Assembly: GCF_039871655.1 (NCBI RefSeq)
Contig: NZ_JBDPLZ010000007.1
Span: 186,001-250,000, forward strand
Source: Actinocorallia sp039871655
Lineage (GTDB): Bacteria > Actinomycetota > Actinomycetes > Streptosporangiales > Streptosporangiaceae
DNA: 64,000 nucleotides
Reading direction: 5' to 3'
Position numbers and translations under genes: made by a program
Notes under the pieces: generated by a model
Databases searched by the model: none
The model's input: only the letters and a program-made list of their open reading frames with translations
What the model was told of the DNA's origin: nothing
Shown: in pieces, positions 24,611 to 32,978 of the stretch
Layout: the number at the start of each line of letters is the position of its first letter
How positions within the stretch are numbered: position 1 is the first letter of the stretch

Positions 24611-25726
24611 CTAGTTCTGCTCGGCTTCGCTCTTGCGGAGCCAGCGGATCTCGGCCTCGAGGAAGTCGTCGATCCAGCCGTCGAGGACGCGCTCGGGGTT
24701 GCCCTCCTCGTGGAGGGTGCGCAGGTCCTTGACCATCTGGTACGGGTGGACGACGTAGCTGCGGATCTGGGTCCCCCAGGAGCTGGTGCCCTCGCCGCGG
24801 AGCTTGTTGAGCTCGTCGGCCTCCTCCTGGCGCTTGCGCTCCAGCAGCTTGGCCTGCAGGACGTTCATGGCCGAGGCCCGGTTCTGCAGCTGGGAGCGCT
24901 CGTTCTGGCAGGAGACCACGATGCCGGTGGGCAGGTGGGTGATGCGGACGGCGGAGTCGGTGGTGTTGACGCCCTGCCCGCCGGGGCCCGACGAGCGGTA
25001 CACGTCGATCCGCAGGTCGTCCTCGTTGATGTCGACGTGGTCGCTCTGCTCGACGACCGGCACCACGTCCACGCCCGCGAAGGACGTCTGGCGGCGGCCC
25101 TGGTTGTCGTAGGCGGAGATCCGGACCATCCGGTGGGTGCCGTGCTCGCCGCGCAGCGTGCCGTAGGCGTAGGGGGCCTTGACCGCGAAGGTGGTGGACT
25201 TGATGCCCGCCTCCTCGGCGAAGGACGTCTCGTAGATCTCCGTGGGGTAGCCGTGCCGCTCGGCCCAGCGCAGGTACATGCGCTGCAGCTGCTGGGCGAA
25301 GGCCGCCGCGTCGACGCCGCCCGCCTGGGCGTTGATCGACACCAGCGCCTCACGGACGTCGTAGTCGCCCGACATCAGCGTGCGCACCTCCAGGGTGCGC
25401 AGGTCCGCGGCCAGGGTCTCCAGCTCGGCGTCGGCCTCGGCGCGGGTGTCGGGGTCGTCCTCTTCGGCGGCCATCTCGTAGAGGACCTCGAGGTCCTCCA
25501 GCCGGCCGCGCAGCGACTCGACCTTCCCGAGCTCGCTCTCCAGGCTCGACAGCCTGCGGGTGACGCTCTGGGCGTGCTCCTGGTCGCTCCACAGGTCAGG
25601 ATCAGCGGACTGGTCCCTGAGCTCGGCGATGTCACGGCGCATGACGTCGAGATCCATCACCGCCTCGATGCCGGTGAGGGTCGCGCCCAGTTCCTTGATC
25701 TGTTCCATGGGGTCGATGGCTGCCAC
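24611..25726 (-). CDS. prfB: Peptide chain release factor 2 with a non-standard SPF motif
   Basis: 371 residues. RF2 recognises UGA and UAA and releases the finished peptide. The catalytic GGQ is at 249-251 (SSGPGGQGVNTTDSAVR) and the domain order is standard. The stop-codon reading tripeptide, Ser-Pro-Phe in nearly all RF2, reads Ser204-Ala205-Tyr206 here (VRISAYDNQGRRQTSF; codons TCC GCC TAC at 25117-25109). The rest of the loop is unchanged. There is no internal UGA frameshift site of the E. coli type near codon 26. GTG start at 25726. In many actinobacteria prfB precedes ftsE as here, although the zinc-ribbon gene is inserted between them. Confidence 0.95.
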   Translation of the reverse strand: MAAIDPMEQIKELGATLTGIEAVMDLDVMRRDIAELRDQSADPDLWSDQEHAQSVTRRLSSLESELGKVESLRGRLEDLEVLYEMAAEEDDPDTRAEADAELETLAADLRTLEVRTLMSGDYDVREALVSINAQAGGVDAAAFAQQLQRMYLRWAERHGYPTEIYETSFAEEAGIKSTTFAVKAPYAYGTLRGEHGTHRMVRISAYDNQGRRQTSFAGVDVVPVVEQSDHVDINEDDLRIDVYRSSGPGGQGVNTTDSAVRITHLPTGIVVSCQNERSQLQNRASAMNVLQAKLLERKRQEEADELNKLRGEGTSSWGTQIRSYVVHPYQMVKDLRTLHEEGNPERVLDGWIDDFLEAEIRWLRKSEAEQN

Positions 25727-25826
25727 TCGCTCAGCTTATCGGCTGGGCATGGCCACCCGAGCAGGATGGGTGATGGCACAATCAAGCGCCGGCATGAGTA
25801 GAAACCACAGCGAAACGGGGGCGCCA

Positions 25827-26885
25827 GTGCGCACGACCGCGACGGTGGCCACGGCGCTCCCGCTGGTCCCCCTGCTCCTGCTGGGCGCCGGGTGCAGCGC
25901 CGGCGAGAAGAGGACCCGCGACGCCCGTCCGGTGGCGATCGCCACCACCAGCGCGGACCTGCCGCTGACGCCGGAGAGCGCCGCACGGGCCTTCTCCGTC
26001 TGGGCGGCCAACGACGATCTCGCCCGCGCCTCGGGCGACGAGCGGCTGGCCCTGGCGTGGGCGTCCGACTCCCAGCGGGCCGTGACCGCCTCCGAGTACC
26101 GCGAGGCCGCCTCCAAGGGCGTCCCGCCCGCCCGCCACGTCTACGGGAAGCCGACGCTGTGGGTGCCGAAGGCGGAGGGCTACCCGCAGTGGTTCGTCGC
26201 CTCGGTGAGCCGCGACCGGAGGACCACCCTGATGGCCTTCGTCAAGTCCTCCGCCGAGGGCAGGTTCCGGCTCAGCCTGGTCGCGGTGCCGGGCCGGGGC
26301 GTCAAGCTCCCCAAGGTGAAGGTCGGCCCCGACGGCCATGCCACCGCCCTGTCCCCCGAGGACCAGAGCGTGCTGATCGCTCCCTCCCTGGTGGCCCCGC
26401 CGCAGGCCGCCGTGGCCGAGGACGGACCCAAGAGCTACTCGGCGCGGGTGTTGAAGGAGGGCCCGTACACGACGGGCTACTACACCGAGAACGAGAAGGC
26501 CGCGAAGAAGGCGGCCAAGGCCGGCCTGGAGTACACCAGCACGTTCACCGCGACCTCCCAGCCGGTCTTCCCGCTGCGCACCGAGGACGGCGGCTGCCTG
26601 GTCCTGTACTCGCTGACCCATGACGTGGGCCTCGGCCAGAAGGAGGAGGGCCCCCTCGACGTCCCCGAGGACGTCGCCCATCTGGTCGGCGAGCAGCCCA
26701 CCGGCCGGGAGCTGCACGTGTTCCGCAGCCTCCGGTTCGCCGCGGTGATACCCCCTAAGCCGAATAAGCCCAGCAAGGCCAATAACTCCGGCGAATCCGA
26801 CGAATCCGACGGCAAGGGCAAGGAGCGCGAAAAGGTGGCCGTGATCGCCGAAGACGGGGCGGCGACTCGCATCGAAAGTTCCTGA
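25827..26885 (+). CDS. Lipoprotein of unknown function, first of two paralogs
   Basis: About 352 residues from GTG 25827 (GGGGG six bases upstream). Signal peptide with lipobox (VPLLLLGAGC, Cys near residue 23). The mature part has an alpha/beta look, with WVPKAEGYPQWFVASVSRD and, later, GLEYTSTFTATSQPVFPLRTEDGGCLVLYSLTHD. The latter aligns with GMTFSASFTPAEQSAYALRTQDGGAVAWYALKQ in the next gene, so they are tandem paralogs. The C-tail (residues 310-352) is Lys/Ser/Glu rich. ATG 25794 is an alternative start without a ribosome site. Function unknown; probably envelope located. Confidence 0.75.
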   Translation: MRTTATVATALPLVPLLLLGAGCSAGEKRTRDARPVAIATTSADLPLTPESAARAFSVWAANDDLARASGDERLALAWASDSQRAVTASEYREAASKGVPPARHVYGKPTLWVPKAEGYPQWFVASVSRDRRTTLMAFVKSSAEGRFRLSLVAVPGRGVKLPKVKVGPDGHATALSPEDQSVLIAPSLVAPPQAAVAEDGPKSYSARVLKEGPYTTGYYTENEKAAKKAAKAGLEYTSTFTATSQPVFPLRTEDGGCLVLYSLTHDVGLGQKEEGPLDVPEDVAHLVGEQPTGRELHVFRSLRFAAVIPPKPNKPSKANNSGESDESDGKGKEREKVAVIAEDGAATRIESS

Positions 26886-26958
26886 ACGCTGGGTAATAGA
26901 GTGCTCACTGTGCGATGCTCTTGCGCGTCGCAAAGTCCCTTACCCAACGAGGCCATCC

Positions 26959-27900
26959 ATGCGCACTGCGTACACAGCGCTCGCGTTTCTCCCGCTCGCC
27001 CTCAGCGCCGCCTGCGGCGGCGCGGCCAAGGACGCGGAGGCGGCACCGCCTCCAGCCCTCAGCCTGGACAAGGCGAAGGGCGTCTTCGAGACGTACGAGT
27101 CCGCCGACCGGAAAGCCGACACCGCGCTCGACCCGGCACAGCTCCCCGCCATCACCACCGGATCCCAGCTGGAGATGGACACCGCGACGTACCGGATGTA
27201 CAAGGCGAACGGCAAGAAACCCGAGGCGTCGAGCTTCAGCGAACCGGTCTTCTATGTGCCCCGCATCGCCTCGGGCCCGCGCTGGTTCGTGGTCGACACC
27301 GCCTCCCGCGTCCGGGGCGTCGAGATCAGGCACGCCATGCTCTTCCTCGAGGAGGGCGGCGCGTGGAAGCTCGCCGCCGACCCGCAGCGCCGCAACGCCA
27401 GCCCCATCAAGGGCATCCAGCTCGACAAGGACGGCTACGCGCAGGTGGCGCGGGACGGCCTTCAGGTCAGCCCCGCCGACCTGCCCGGGGCGCACGCCTC
27501 CCTGCTCACCCAGGGCCCCCAGGCCGCGGGCGCCGAGCACCTCGCGGCGGGTCAGCAGACCACCCAGACCTACGACGTGCTGCAGAAGGTCAGCAAGGGC
27601 CTGCGCAAGTCGGGCATGACCTTCTCCGCCTCGTTCACCCCGGCCGAGCAGTCCGCCTACGCGCTGCGCACCCAGGACGGCGGCGCCGTCGCCTGGTACG
27701 CCCTCAAGCAGCAGGAGAACTACAAGGGCAAGAAGATCCCGGTCGCCGGCGAACTCGCGGGCCTGCTGCCAAGCGGCCAGGTCGCCCGCAAGAGCCTGAC
27801 CTCGACCTCCCTGGTCCAGTACCTCGCCGCGGTGCCCCGCGAGGGCCAGGTCGCGGTGGTCGGCGTCAACCGCAAGACGGTCGCCGCGCAGAGCGGCTGA
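26959..27900 (+). CDS. Lipoprotein of unknown function, second paralog
   Basis: 313 residues with signal peptide and lipobox (FLPLALSAAC, Cys 19). Shares the overall plan and the LRT-E/Q-DGG segment with the upstream lipoprotein, 73 bases away. Residues 95-125 (FYVPRIASGPRWFVVDTA) match WVPKAEGYPQWFVASVS of the partner. A domain of about 120 residues after residue 150 is repeated in both. I do not recognise a named family. A terminator with a T-rich tail follows at 27933-27990. Confidence 0.77.
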   Translation: MRTAYTALAFLPLALSAACGGAAKDAEAAPPPALSLDKAKGVFETYESADRKADTALDPAQLPAITTGSQLEMDTATYRMYKANGKKPEASSFSEPVFYVPRIASGPRWFVVDTASRVRGVEIRHAMLFLEEGGAWKLAADPQRRNASPIKGIQLDKDGYAQVARDGLQVSPADLPGAHASLLTQGPQAAGAEHLAAGQQTTQTYDVLQKVSKGLRKSGMTFSASFTPAEQSAYALRTQDGGAVAWYALKQQENYKGKKIPVAGELAGLLPSGQVARKSLTSTSLVQYLAAVPREGQVAVVGVNRKTVAAQSG

Positions 27901-27932
27901 CCCCTCCACGCCCATCGGCGGGCGCGAAGGCC

Positions 27933-27980
27933 ACGCCGGTACGGAGCAGCTTCCCGACCGCTGCGGCTCCGTACCGGCGT
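27933..27980 (+). terminator. Terminator after the second lipoprotein
   Basis: A perfect 15-bp stem (27933-27947 with 27966-27980) around an 18-base loop, followed by ACTTCTGTTCTCT. The pyrimidine-rich tail points it towards the plus strand; it may also stop transcription from the convergent gdh gene. Confidence 0.75.
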
Positions 27981-28039
27981 ACTTCTGTTCTCTCACCCGG
28001 GCCCTGTCACCCGGCTCCACGGCTCTTCACGGGGGCGGG

Positions 28040-28056
28040 CGGCCGGGATCCGGCCG
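28040..28056 (-). terminator. Small stem-loop after the glutamate dehydrogenase gene
   Basis: CGGCCGG/CCGGCCG with a three-base loop, four bases beyond the stop at 28061. Short, so only a candidate terminator for the minus strand. Confidence 0.4.
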
Positions 28057-28060
28057 TCTC

Positions 28061-31000
28061 TCAGTCGGGGAGGGTGCTGGCCCGCACCAGGGTGCGGATC
28101 GCGCGCAACGCCACCGACAGGGTGGCCAGGTCGTAGCTCTCGCTCTCCCAGATCTCCGAGAGCGTCTGCCGGGACCGCCGCACCGCCGCCGCGTTCCTCG
28201 TCGTCCACTCCTGCAGCCGGACGTCCGGCTCGGCCGTGCCGGTCTTGCGCAGCACGTCCAAGGTCAGCTCCGCGTGGGCGGCGTACAGGTCGTCGCGGAG
28301 CGCGCCGCGCGCCATCGAACGCCAGCGGTCGTCCCGGGGCAGCGCGGTGACCCGGTCCCGCAGCCGCGACAGCTGCAGCTGGTGGGCCAGCTCGAAGTAG
28401 ACCTCGGTGACCTCCTTGATCGGGCGGTCGGCCTCGTGGGCGATCTCCACGATGTCCAGCGTGGAGTACGCCGGCACCATCATCGCCGCCTGATCGGCGA
28501 TCTCGACCGGGACGCCCCGCTTGACGAACGCGTCGCGCCGGTCCTCGAAGGCCTCCAGGTCCCGTCCGCTGAGCAGCTCCGGCAGGGACTCGACCAGGCT
28601 CAGCGCGCCCTTGGAGAAGAAGTCGATCGACTCCTCGATGTCGAACGGCGCCCGCCGGTTGTGCAGCATCCAGCGCGCCCCTCGCTCGGTGAGCTTGCGC
28701 GCCTCCAGCAGCATCCTGATCTGGACCTGCTGCTCGACCAGCCCGTCCAGGGACTCCACCTCCGCCCAGAACCGCGGCATCTGGAAGACCTCGCGGGCCA
28801 CCAGGTAGGCGCGGGCCAGGTCGGCCGGCGACGCGCCCGTCTCCTCGTTCAGCCGGAAGATGTAGGTGGTGCCGGAGTTGTTGACGACGTCGTTCACCAC
28901 CTGGGTGGCGATGATCTCCCGCCGGAGCGGGTGCCGCATCATCTGCTCGCGGAACCTGTCGCGCAGGGGGGTCGGGAAGTACTCGACCAGCCACTGTGTC
29001 AGGTACGGGTCGTCGGGCAGGTCCGAGGCGAGGATCTCCTGGTCCAGGGTGAGCTTGGAGTAGGCCAGCACCACCGCGAACTCCGGCGAGAACAGGCCCT
29101 GGCCGGCCTGCCGCCGCTCGGCGATGGCCTTCTCGTCCGGCAGGTACTCCAGCCTGCGGTCGATCTTGCCCTCGCGCTCCAGTTTGCGCAGGTAGCGGGC
29201 GTGGACGTGCATCATGTCGCCGGCCTGGGCGCAGGCCCCGCCCAGCACCACGTTCTGCCGGTAGTTGTCCCGCAGCACCATGGCGCCGACCTCGTCGGTC
29301 ATCTCGTCCAGCAGGGCGTCGCGCCGGCTCCCGGTCAGCTGCCCGTCGCGCACGATCTGGTCCAGCAGGATCTTGATGTTCACCTCGTGGTCGGAGGTGT
29401 CGACCCCGGCGGAGTTGTCGATGAAGTCGGTGTTGATCAGCCCGCCGGACTTGGCGAACTCGATCCGGCCGAGCTGGGTGAACCCCAGGTTGCCGCCCTC
29501 GCCGACCACCTTGCAGCGCAGGTCCGCGCCGTCGACCCGGACCGGATCGTTGGCCTTGTCGCCGACCTCGGCGTTGCTCTCGGTGGAGGCCTTGACGTAG
29601 GTGCCGATCCCGCCGTTCCACAGCAGGTCGACCGGAGCCCGCAGGGCCACCTTGATCAGCTCGTACGGGGTGAGCGAGACGATCTCCTCGCCGATGCCCA
29701 GCGCCGCCTTCACCTGCGGGGTGAGCGTGATGGACTTGGCGGTCCGGGGGAAGACCCCGCCGCCGGAGGAGATCAGCGCGGTGTCGTAGTCGGCCCACGA
29801 GCTGCGCGGAAGCCCGAACAGCCGGCGCCGTTCGGCGAAGGAGACGGCCGGATCCGGGTCCGGATCGAGGAAGACGTGCCGGTGGTCGAAGGCGCAGACC
29901 AGCTTGATGTGTTCGGACAACAACATCCCGTTGCCGAACACGTCGCCGGACATGTCGCCGATTCCCACGACGGTGAAGTCCTCGGCCTGGACGTCGCGGC
30001 CGAGCGAGCGGAAGTGGTGCTCGACCGACTCCCACGCGCCGCGTGCGGTGATGCCCATGGCCTTGTGGTCGTAGCCGACCGAACCGCCCGAGGCGAACGC
30101 GTCGCCCAGCCAGAAGCCGTACTGCCGGGAGACCTCGTTGGCGATGTCGGAGAAGCTGGCGGTGCCCTTGTCCGCGGCGACGACCAGGTAGTAGTCGTCG
30201 CCGTCGTGCCGCACCACCCTCGGCGCGGGCACGACCTCGCCGTTCACCAGGTTGTCGGTGAGGTCCAGCAGACCGGAGATGAACTCCTTGTAGCAGGCGA
30301 TGCCCTCGGCCAGCCAGGCCTCCCGGTCGACCGCGGGATCGGGCAGCGCCTTGCCGACGAAGCCGCCCTTGGCCCCCGCCGGGACGATCACCGTGTTCTT
30401 CACGCCCTGGGCCTTGACCAGCCCCAGCACCTCGGTGCGGAAGTCCTCGCGCCGGTCCGACCAGCGCAGCCCGCCCCGGGCCACCGCGCCGAAGCGCAGG
30501 TGCACGCCCTCGGTCCTGGGCGAGTAGACGAAGATCTCGTACTTGGGGCGGGGCTGCGGCAGGTCCGGGATGCGGGACGGGTCGAACTTCAGCGACAGGT
30601 AGGGCTTGCCCTGCCAGAAGTTGGTGCGCAGCGTCGCCTTGACCATGGCGGTGAAGCTGCGCAGGATCCGGTCCTCGTCCAGGCTCGCGACACCGTCCAG
30701 CGACTCCGCCAGCCCGGCGTCGATCGCGGCCGAGCGCTCCGGCTCGCCCTCGGTGCGGTCGGGGTCCAGCCGGGACTCCCACAGCTCGACCAGCAGCCGC
30801 GCGATCGGCGCGTTGGCCCGCAGCACCTGCTCCAGGTAGTTCTGGGTGAAGGCGGTGCCCGACTGGCGCAGGTACTTGGCGTAGGCCCGCAGCACCATGA
30901 TCTGCCGCCAGGTGAGGCCCGCGTGCAGGACCAGCGCGTTGAAGCCGTCGCTCTCCACCTCGCCGCGCCACAGCGCCATCAGGGCGTCCTGGAACAACTC

Positions 31001-32875
31001 GCGCAGACGGAACTCCTCGACCTCCGAGATCGAGTGGCGCAGCCCGAGGTCGTAGATCCAGTAGCGCCTGCGGTCCCCGGTGCTGATCTCGTACGGGCGC
31101 TCGTCGACGACCTCGACGCCCATGTTCTGCAGCAGCGGCAGCACATGGGAGAGCGAGATCGGCTCGCCCCGGTGGTAGATCTTGAGCCGCATCTCCCCCG
31201 GGAACGCGTCGTAGGGCTCATACAGCCGCATGGTCGTCTGCGCGCCCCCGGGGGACTCGCCGAGCGCGTCCAGCTGGGTGAGGTCGAAGACGGCGGTGGC
31301 GGCCGGGAAGTCGGCCTTGTAGCCCTCGGGGAAGGCGTCCCCGTACTTGACCGACAGGCGGCGCCCCGCCTCGTCGCCGAGCCGGGTCGTGATCGCCTCG
31401 ATCAGGTCGTCGGTCCAGGAGCGGGTGGCCGCCGTCAGCCGCCGCTCCAGCGCCTCCACGTCCACGTCGGGCAGCGGGTGCCCGCGTTCGGCGCGCACCA
31501 CCACGTGCAGCCGGGCCAGGACGCCCTCGGTCACCTGGGCGCTGTAGTCGACCGCGACGCCGTGGAAGGCGCTGCGCAGGATCTCCTGGATGCGCAGCCG
31601 GATCTGGGTGGTGTACCGGTCGCGCGGCAGGTAGACCAGGCACGACATGTAGCGCCCGTAGTCGTCCTTGCGCAGGAAGAGCTTCACCTGGCGGCGGTCG
31701 CGCAGCCGCAGGACGCCCAGCGCGATCGGCACCAGGTCGTCGACCGAGATCTGGAACAGCTCGTCTCGGGGGTAGGCCTCCAGGATCTCGATGAGGTCCT
31801 GCCCGTTGTAGGACTCGGGACTCACCTCCGCCCGGTCGAGCACCTCCTCCAGCTTGCGGCGCAGCACCGGGATGTGGGAGATCGACTCGGAGTACGCCAC
31901 GTGGGTGAACAGGCCCAGGAAGCGCCGCTCCCCCACCACCCGGCCGCCGGAGAAGCGCTTGACCCCGATGTAGTCCAGGTAGTGCGGCCGGTGCACGGTC
32001 GCGCGGCTGTTGGCCTTGGTGAGCACCAGCATCCTCGGCTCGCGCGCCTTGGCGCGGACCTCGGGCGGCATCGCGGCGAAGCTGCCGGACTCCTTCTTCT
32101 CGGCGCGCAGGACGCCCAGGCCGCTGCCGGGCACGGGCCGCAGCGCGCTCCCGTCCTCGGTCAGGTCGTAGTCGCGGTACCCCAGGAAGATGAAGTGCCC
32201 GTCGGCCAGCCAGTTCAGCAGCTCGACCGACTCGGCGAGCTCCTTGGGCGGCAGCGGCGGCGGGTCCTTCTGGATGTCGGCGGCGATCAACGCGGCCCTG
32301 GCCCGCATCGCGGGGCCGTCCTCGTCGGTCGCCCTGACGTCGCCCAGCACCCGTTCCAGGCCCGCCTGCAGCTCGGCCAGCACCACCGGGTCGGCGATCC
32401 GGTCCAGTTCGATGTGCACCCAGGACTCGTCGATGTCGTCGATGATGTCCCGGCTGAACCGGAACCGCTTCAGCCGCCCCTCCCCGTCGCGGTCGACCCC
32501 CAGCCCGGGGTGGAAGATCCGCTGCACGGCGTGGCCCTGCCGGCTCAGCTCCATGGTCAGCGAGTCGATGAGGTAAGGCATGTCGTCGCTGACGACCTGG
32601 ACGACGGTGAACCCTGGATCCCACCCGTGCTCGGCCACCGTGGGCGTGAACACCCGCAGCCCGGCCTCGCCGGGCCGGCGCGTCCGGCCGAACTCCCGGT
32701 GCGCCAGGGCCGGCCCGCGGACGTCGGCGGGGTACCTGCCCAGCAGGTCCTCGGGAGCCACCTGCCGGTAGTAGAGCCGGAGGAACTGCAGCACCGCGGC
32801 GTGCTCGGACGCGTCGGCGCAGGTCTCGGCGGCCTCGCGGAGCAGATCGTCCTTGGCCACATCGAGTTTGCTCAT
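28061..32875 (-). CDS. NAD-dependent glutamate dehydrogenase, large (GDH2/L_180) type
   Basis: About 1604 residues from ATG 32875; the frame is open to 32932 but those codons have no ribosome site. The large bacterial GDH oxidises glutamate to 2-oxoglutarate and ammonia with NAD. N-terminal half: regulatory ACT-like regions (FTVVQVVSDDMPYLIDSLTMELSRQG, MRLYEPYDAFPGEMRLKIYHRGEPISLS). Catalytic core from about 740: VFVYSPRTEGVHLRFGAVARGGLRWSDRREDFRTEVLGL, with Lys in VPAGAKGGFVGK, DMSGDVFGNGML, and VVGEGGNLGFTQLGRIEFA. It is the same type as Rv2476c and Streptomyces GdhB, often controlled by GarA-like proteins through the PknG/PknB kinases. A Ser/Thr kinase gene lies 100 bases upstream. Confidence 0.93.
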   Translation of the reverse strand: MSKLDVAKDDLLREAAETCADASEHAAVLQFLRLYYRQVAPEDLLGRYPADVRGPALAHREFGRTRRPGEAGLRVFTPTVAEHGWDPGFTVVQVVSDDMPYLIDSLTMELSRQGHAVQRIFHPGLGVDRDGEGRLKRFRFSRDIIDDIDESWVHIELDRIADPVVLAELQAGLERVLGDVRATDEDGPAMRARAALIAADIQKDPPPLPPKELAESVELLNWLADGHFIFLGYRDYDLTEDGSALRPVPGSGLGVLRAEKKESGSFAAMPPEVRAKAREPRMLVLTKANSRATVHRPHYLDYIGVKRFSGGRVVGERRFLGLFTHVAYSESISHIPVLRRKLEEVLDRAEVSPESYNGQDLIEILEAYPRDELFQISVDDLVPIALGVLRLRDRRQVKLFLRKDDYGRYMSCLVYLPRDRYTTQIRLRIQEILRSAFHGVAVDYSAQVTEGVLARLHVVVRAERGHPLPDVDVEALERRLTAATRSWTDDLIEAITTRLGDEAGRRLSVKYGDAFPEGYKADFPAATAVFDLTQLDALGESPGGAQTTMRLYEPYDAFPGEMRLKIYHRGEPISLSHVLPLLQNMGVEVVDERPYEISTGDRRRYWIYDLGLRHSISEVEEFRLRELFQDALMALWRGEVESDGFNALVLHAGLTWRQIMVLRAYAKYLRQSGTAFTQNYLEQVLRANAPIARLLVELWESRLDPDRTEGEPERSAAIDAGLAESLDGVASLDEDRILRSFTAMVKATLRTNFWQGKPYLSLKFDPSRIPDLPQPRPKYEIFVYSPRTEGVHLRFGAVARGGLRWSDRREDFRTEVLGLVKAQGVKNTVIVPAGAKGGFVGKALPDPAVDREAWLAEGIACYKEFISGLLDLTDNLVNGEVVPAPRVVRHDGDDYYLVVAADKGTASFSDIANEVSRQYGFWLGDAFASGGSVGYDHKAMGITARGAWESVEHHFRSLGRDVQAEDFTVVGIGDMSGDVFGNGMLLSEHIKLVCAFDHRHVFLDPDPDPAVSFAERRRLFGLPRSSWADYDTALISSGGGVFPRTAKSITLTPQVKAALGIGEEIVSLTPYELIKVALRAPVDLLWNGGIGTYVKASTESNAEVGDKANDPVRVDGADLRCKVVGEGGNLGFTQLGRIEFAKSGGLINTDFIDNSAGVDTSDHEVNIKILLDQIVRDGQLTGSRRDALLDEMTDEVGAMVLRDNYRQNVVLGGACAQAGDMMHVHARYLRKLEREGKIDRRLEYLPDEKAIAERRQAGQGLFSPEFAVVLAYSKLTLDQEILASDLPDDPYLTQWLVEYFPTPLRDRFREQMMRHPLRREIIATQVVNDVVNNSGTTYIFRLNEETGASPADLARAYLVAREVFQMPRFWAEVESLDGLVEQQVQIRMLLEARKLTERGARWMLHNRRAPFDIEESIDFFSKGALSLVESLPELLSGRDLEAFEDRRDAFVKRGVPVEIADQAAMMVPAYSTLDIVEIAHEADRPIKEVTEVYFELAHQLQLSRLRDRVTALPRDDRWRSMARGALRDDLYAAHAELTLDVLRKTGTAEPDVRLQEWTTRNAAAVRRSRQTLSEIWESESYDLATLSVALRAIRTLVRASTLPD

Positions 32876-32892
32876 GAGAGAAGCGACCCCTT

Positions 32893-32910
32893 CATCACTC
32901 CGTTGTGATG
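32893..32910. promoter_or_regulatory. Inverted repeat before the glutamate dehydrogenase gene
   Basis: CATCAC (32893-32898) and GTGATG (32905-32910) around TCCGTT, starting 18 bases before the gdh start codon. In DNA this could be an operator; in mRNA it would be a short hairpin just upstream of the AAGGGG ribosome site. Confidence 0.4.
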
Positions 32911-32978
32911 TGGAAACCCGTACCCTCAGCAAGCCTAGTGCCGCTCTCCCCCGCGATGGCCAAGGTCGGCCGAGCCCG

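Noticed and set aside
25600..25726. Programmed frameshift in prfB as in E. coli
   Set aside because: The frame is open from the start codon with no internal UGA near codon 26.
28274..32908. Very long plus-strand open frame opposite the glutamate dehydrogenase gene
   Set aside because: It is the complement of a well-conserved gene; the high GC removes stops on the other strand. The protein is full of Val/Gly/His/Arg/Gln runs and has no domain.
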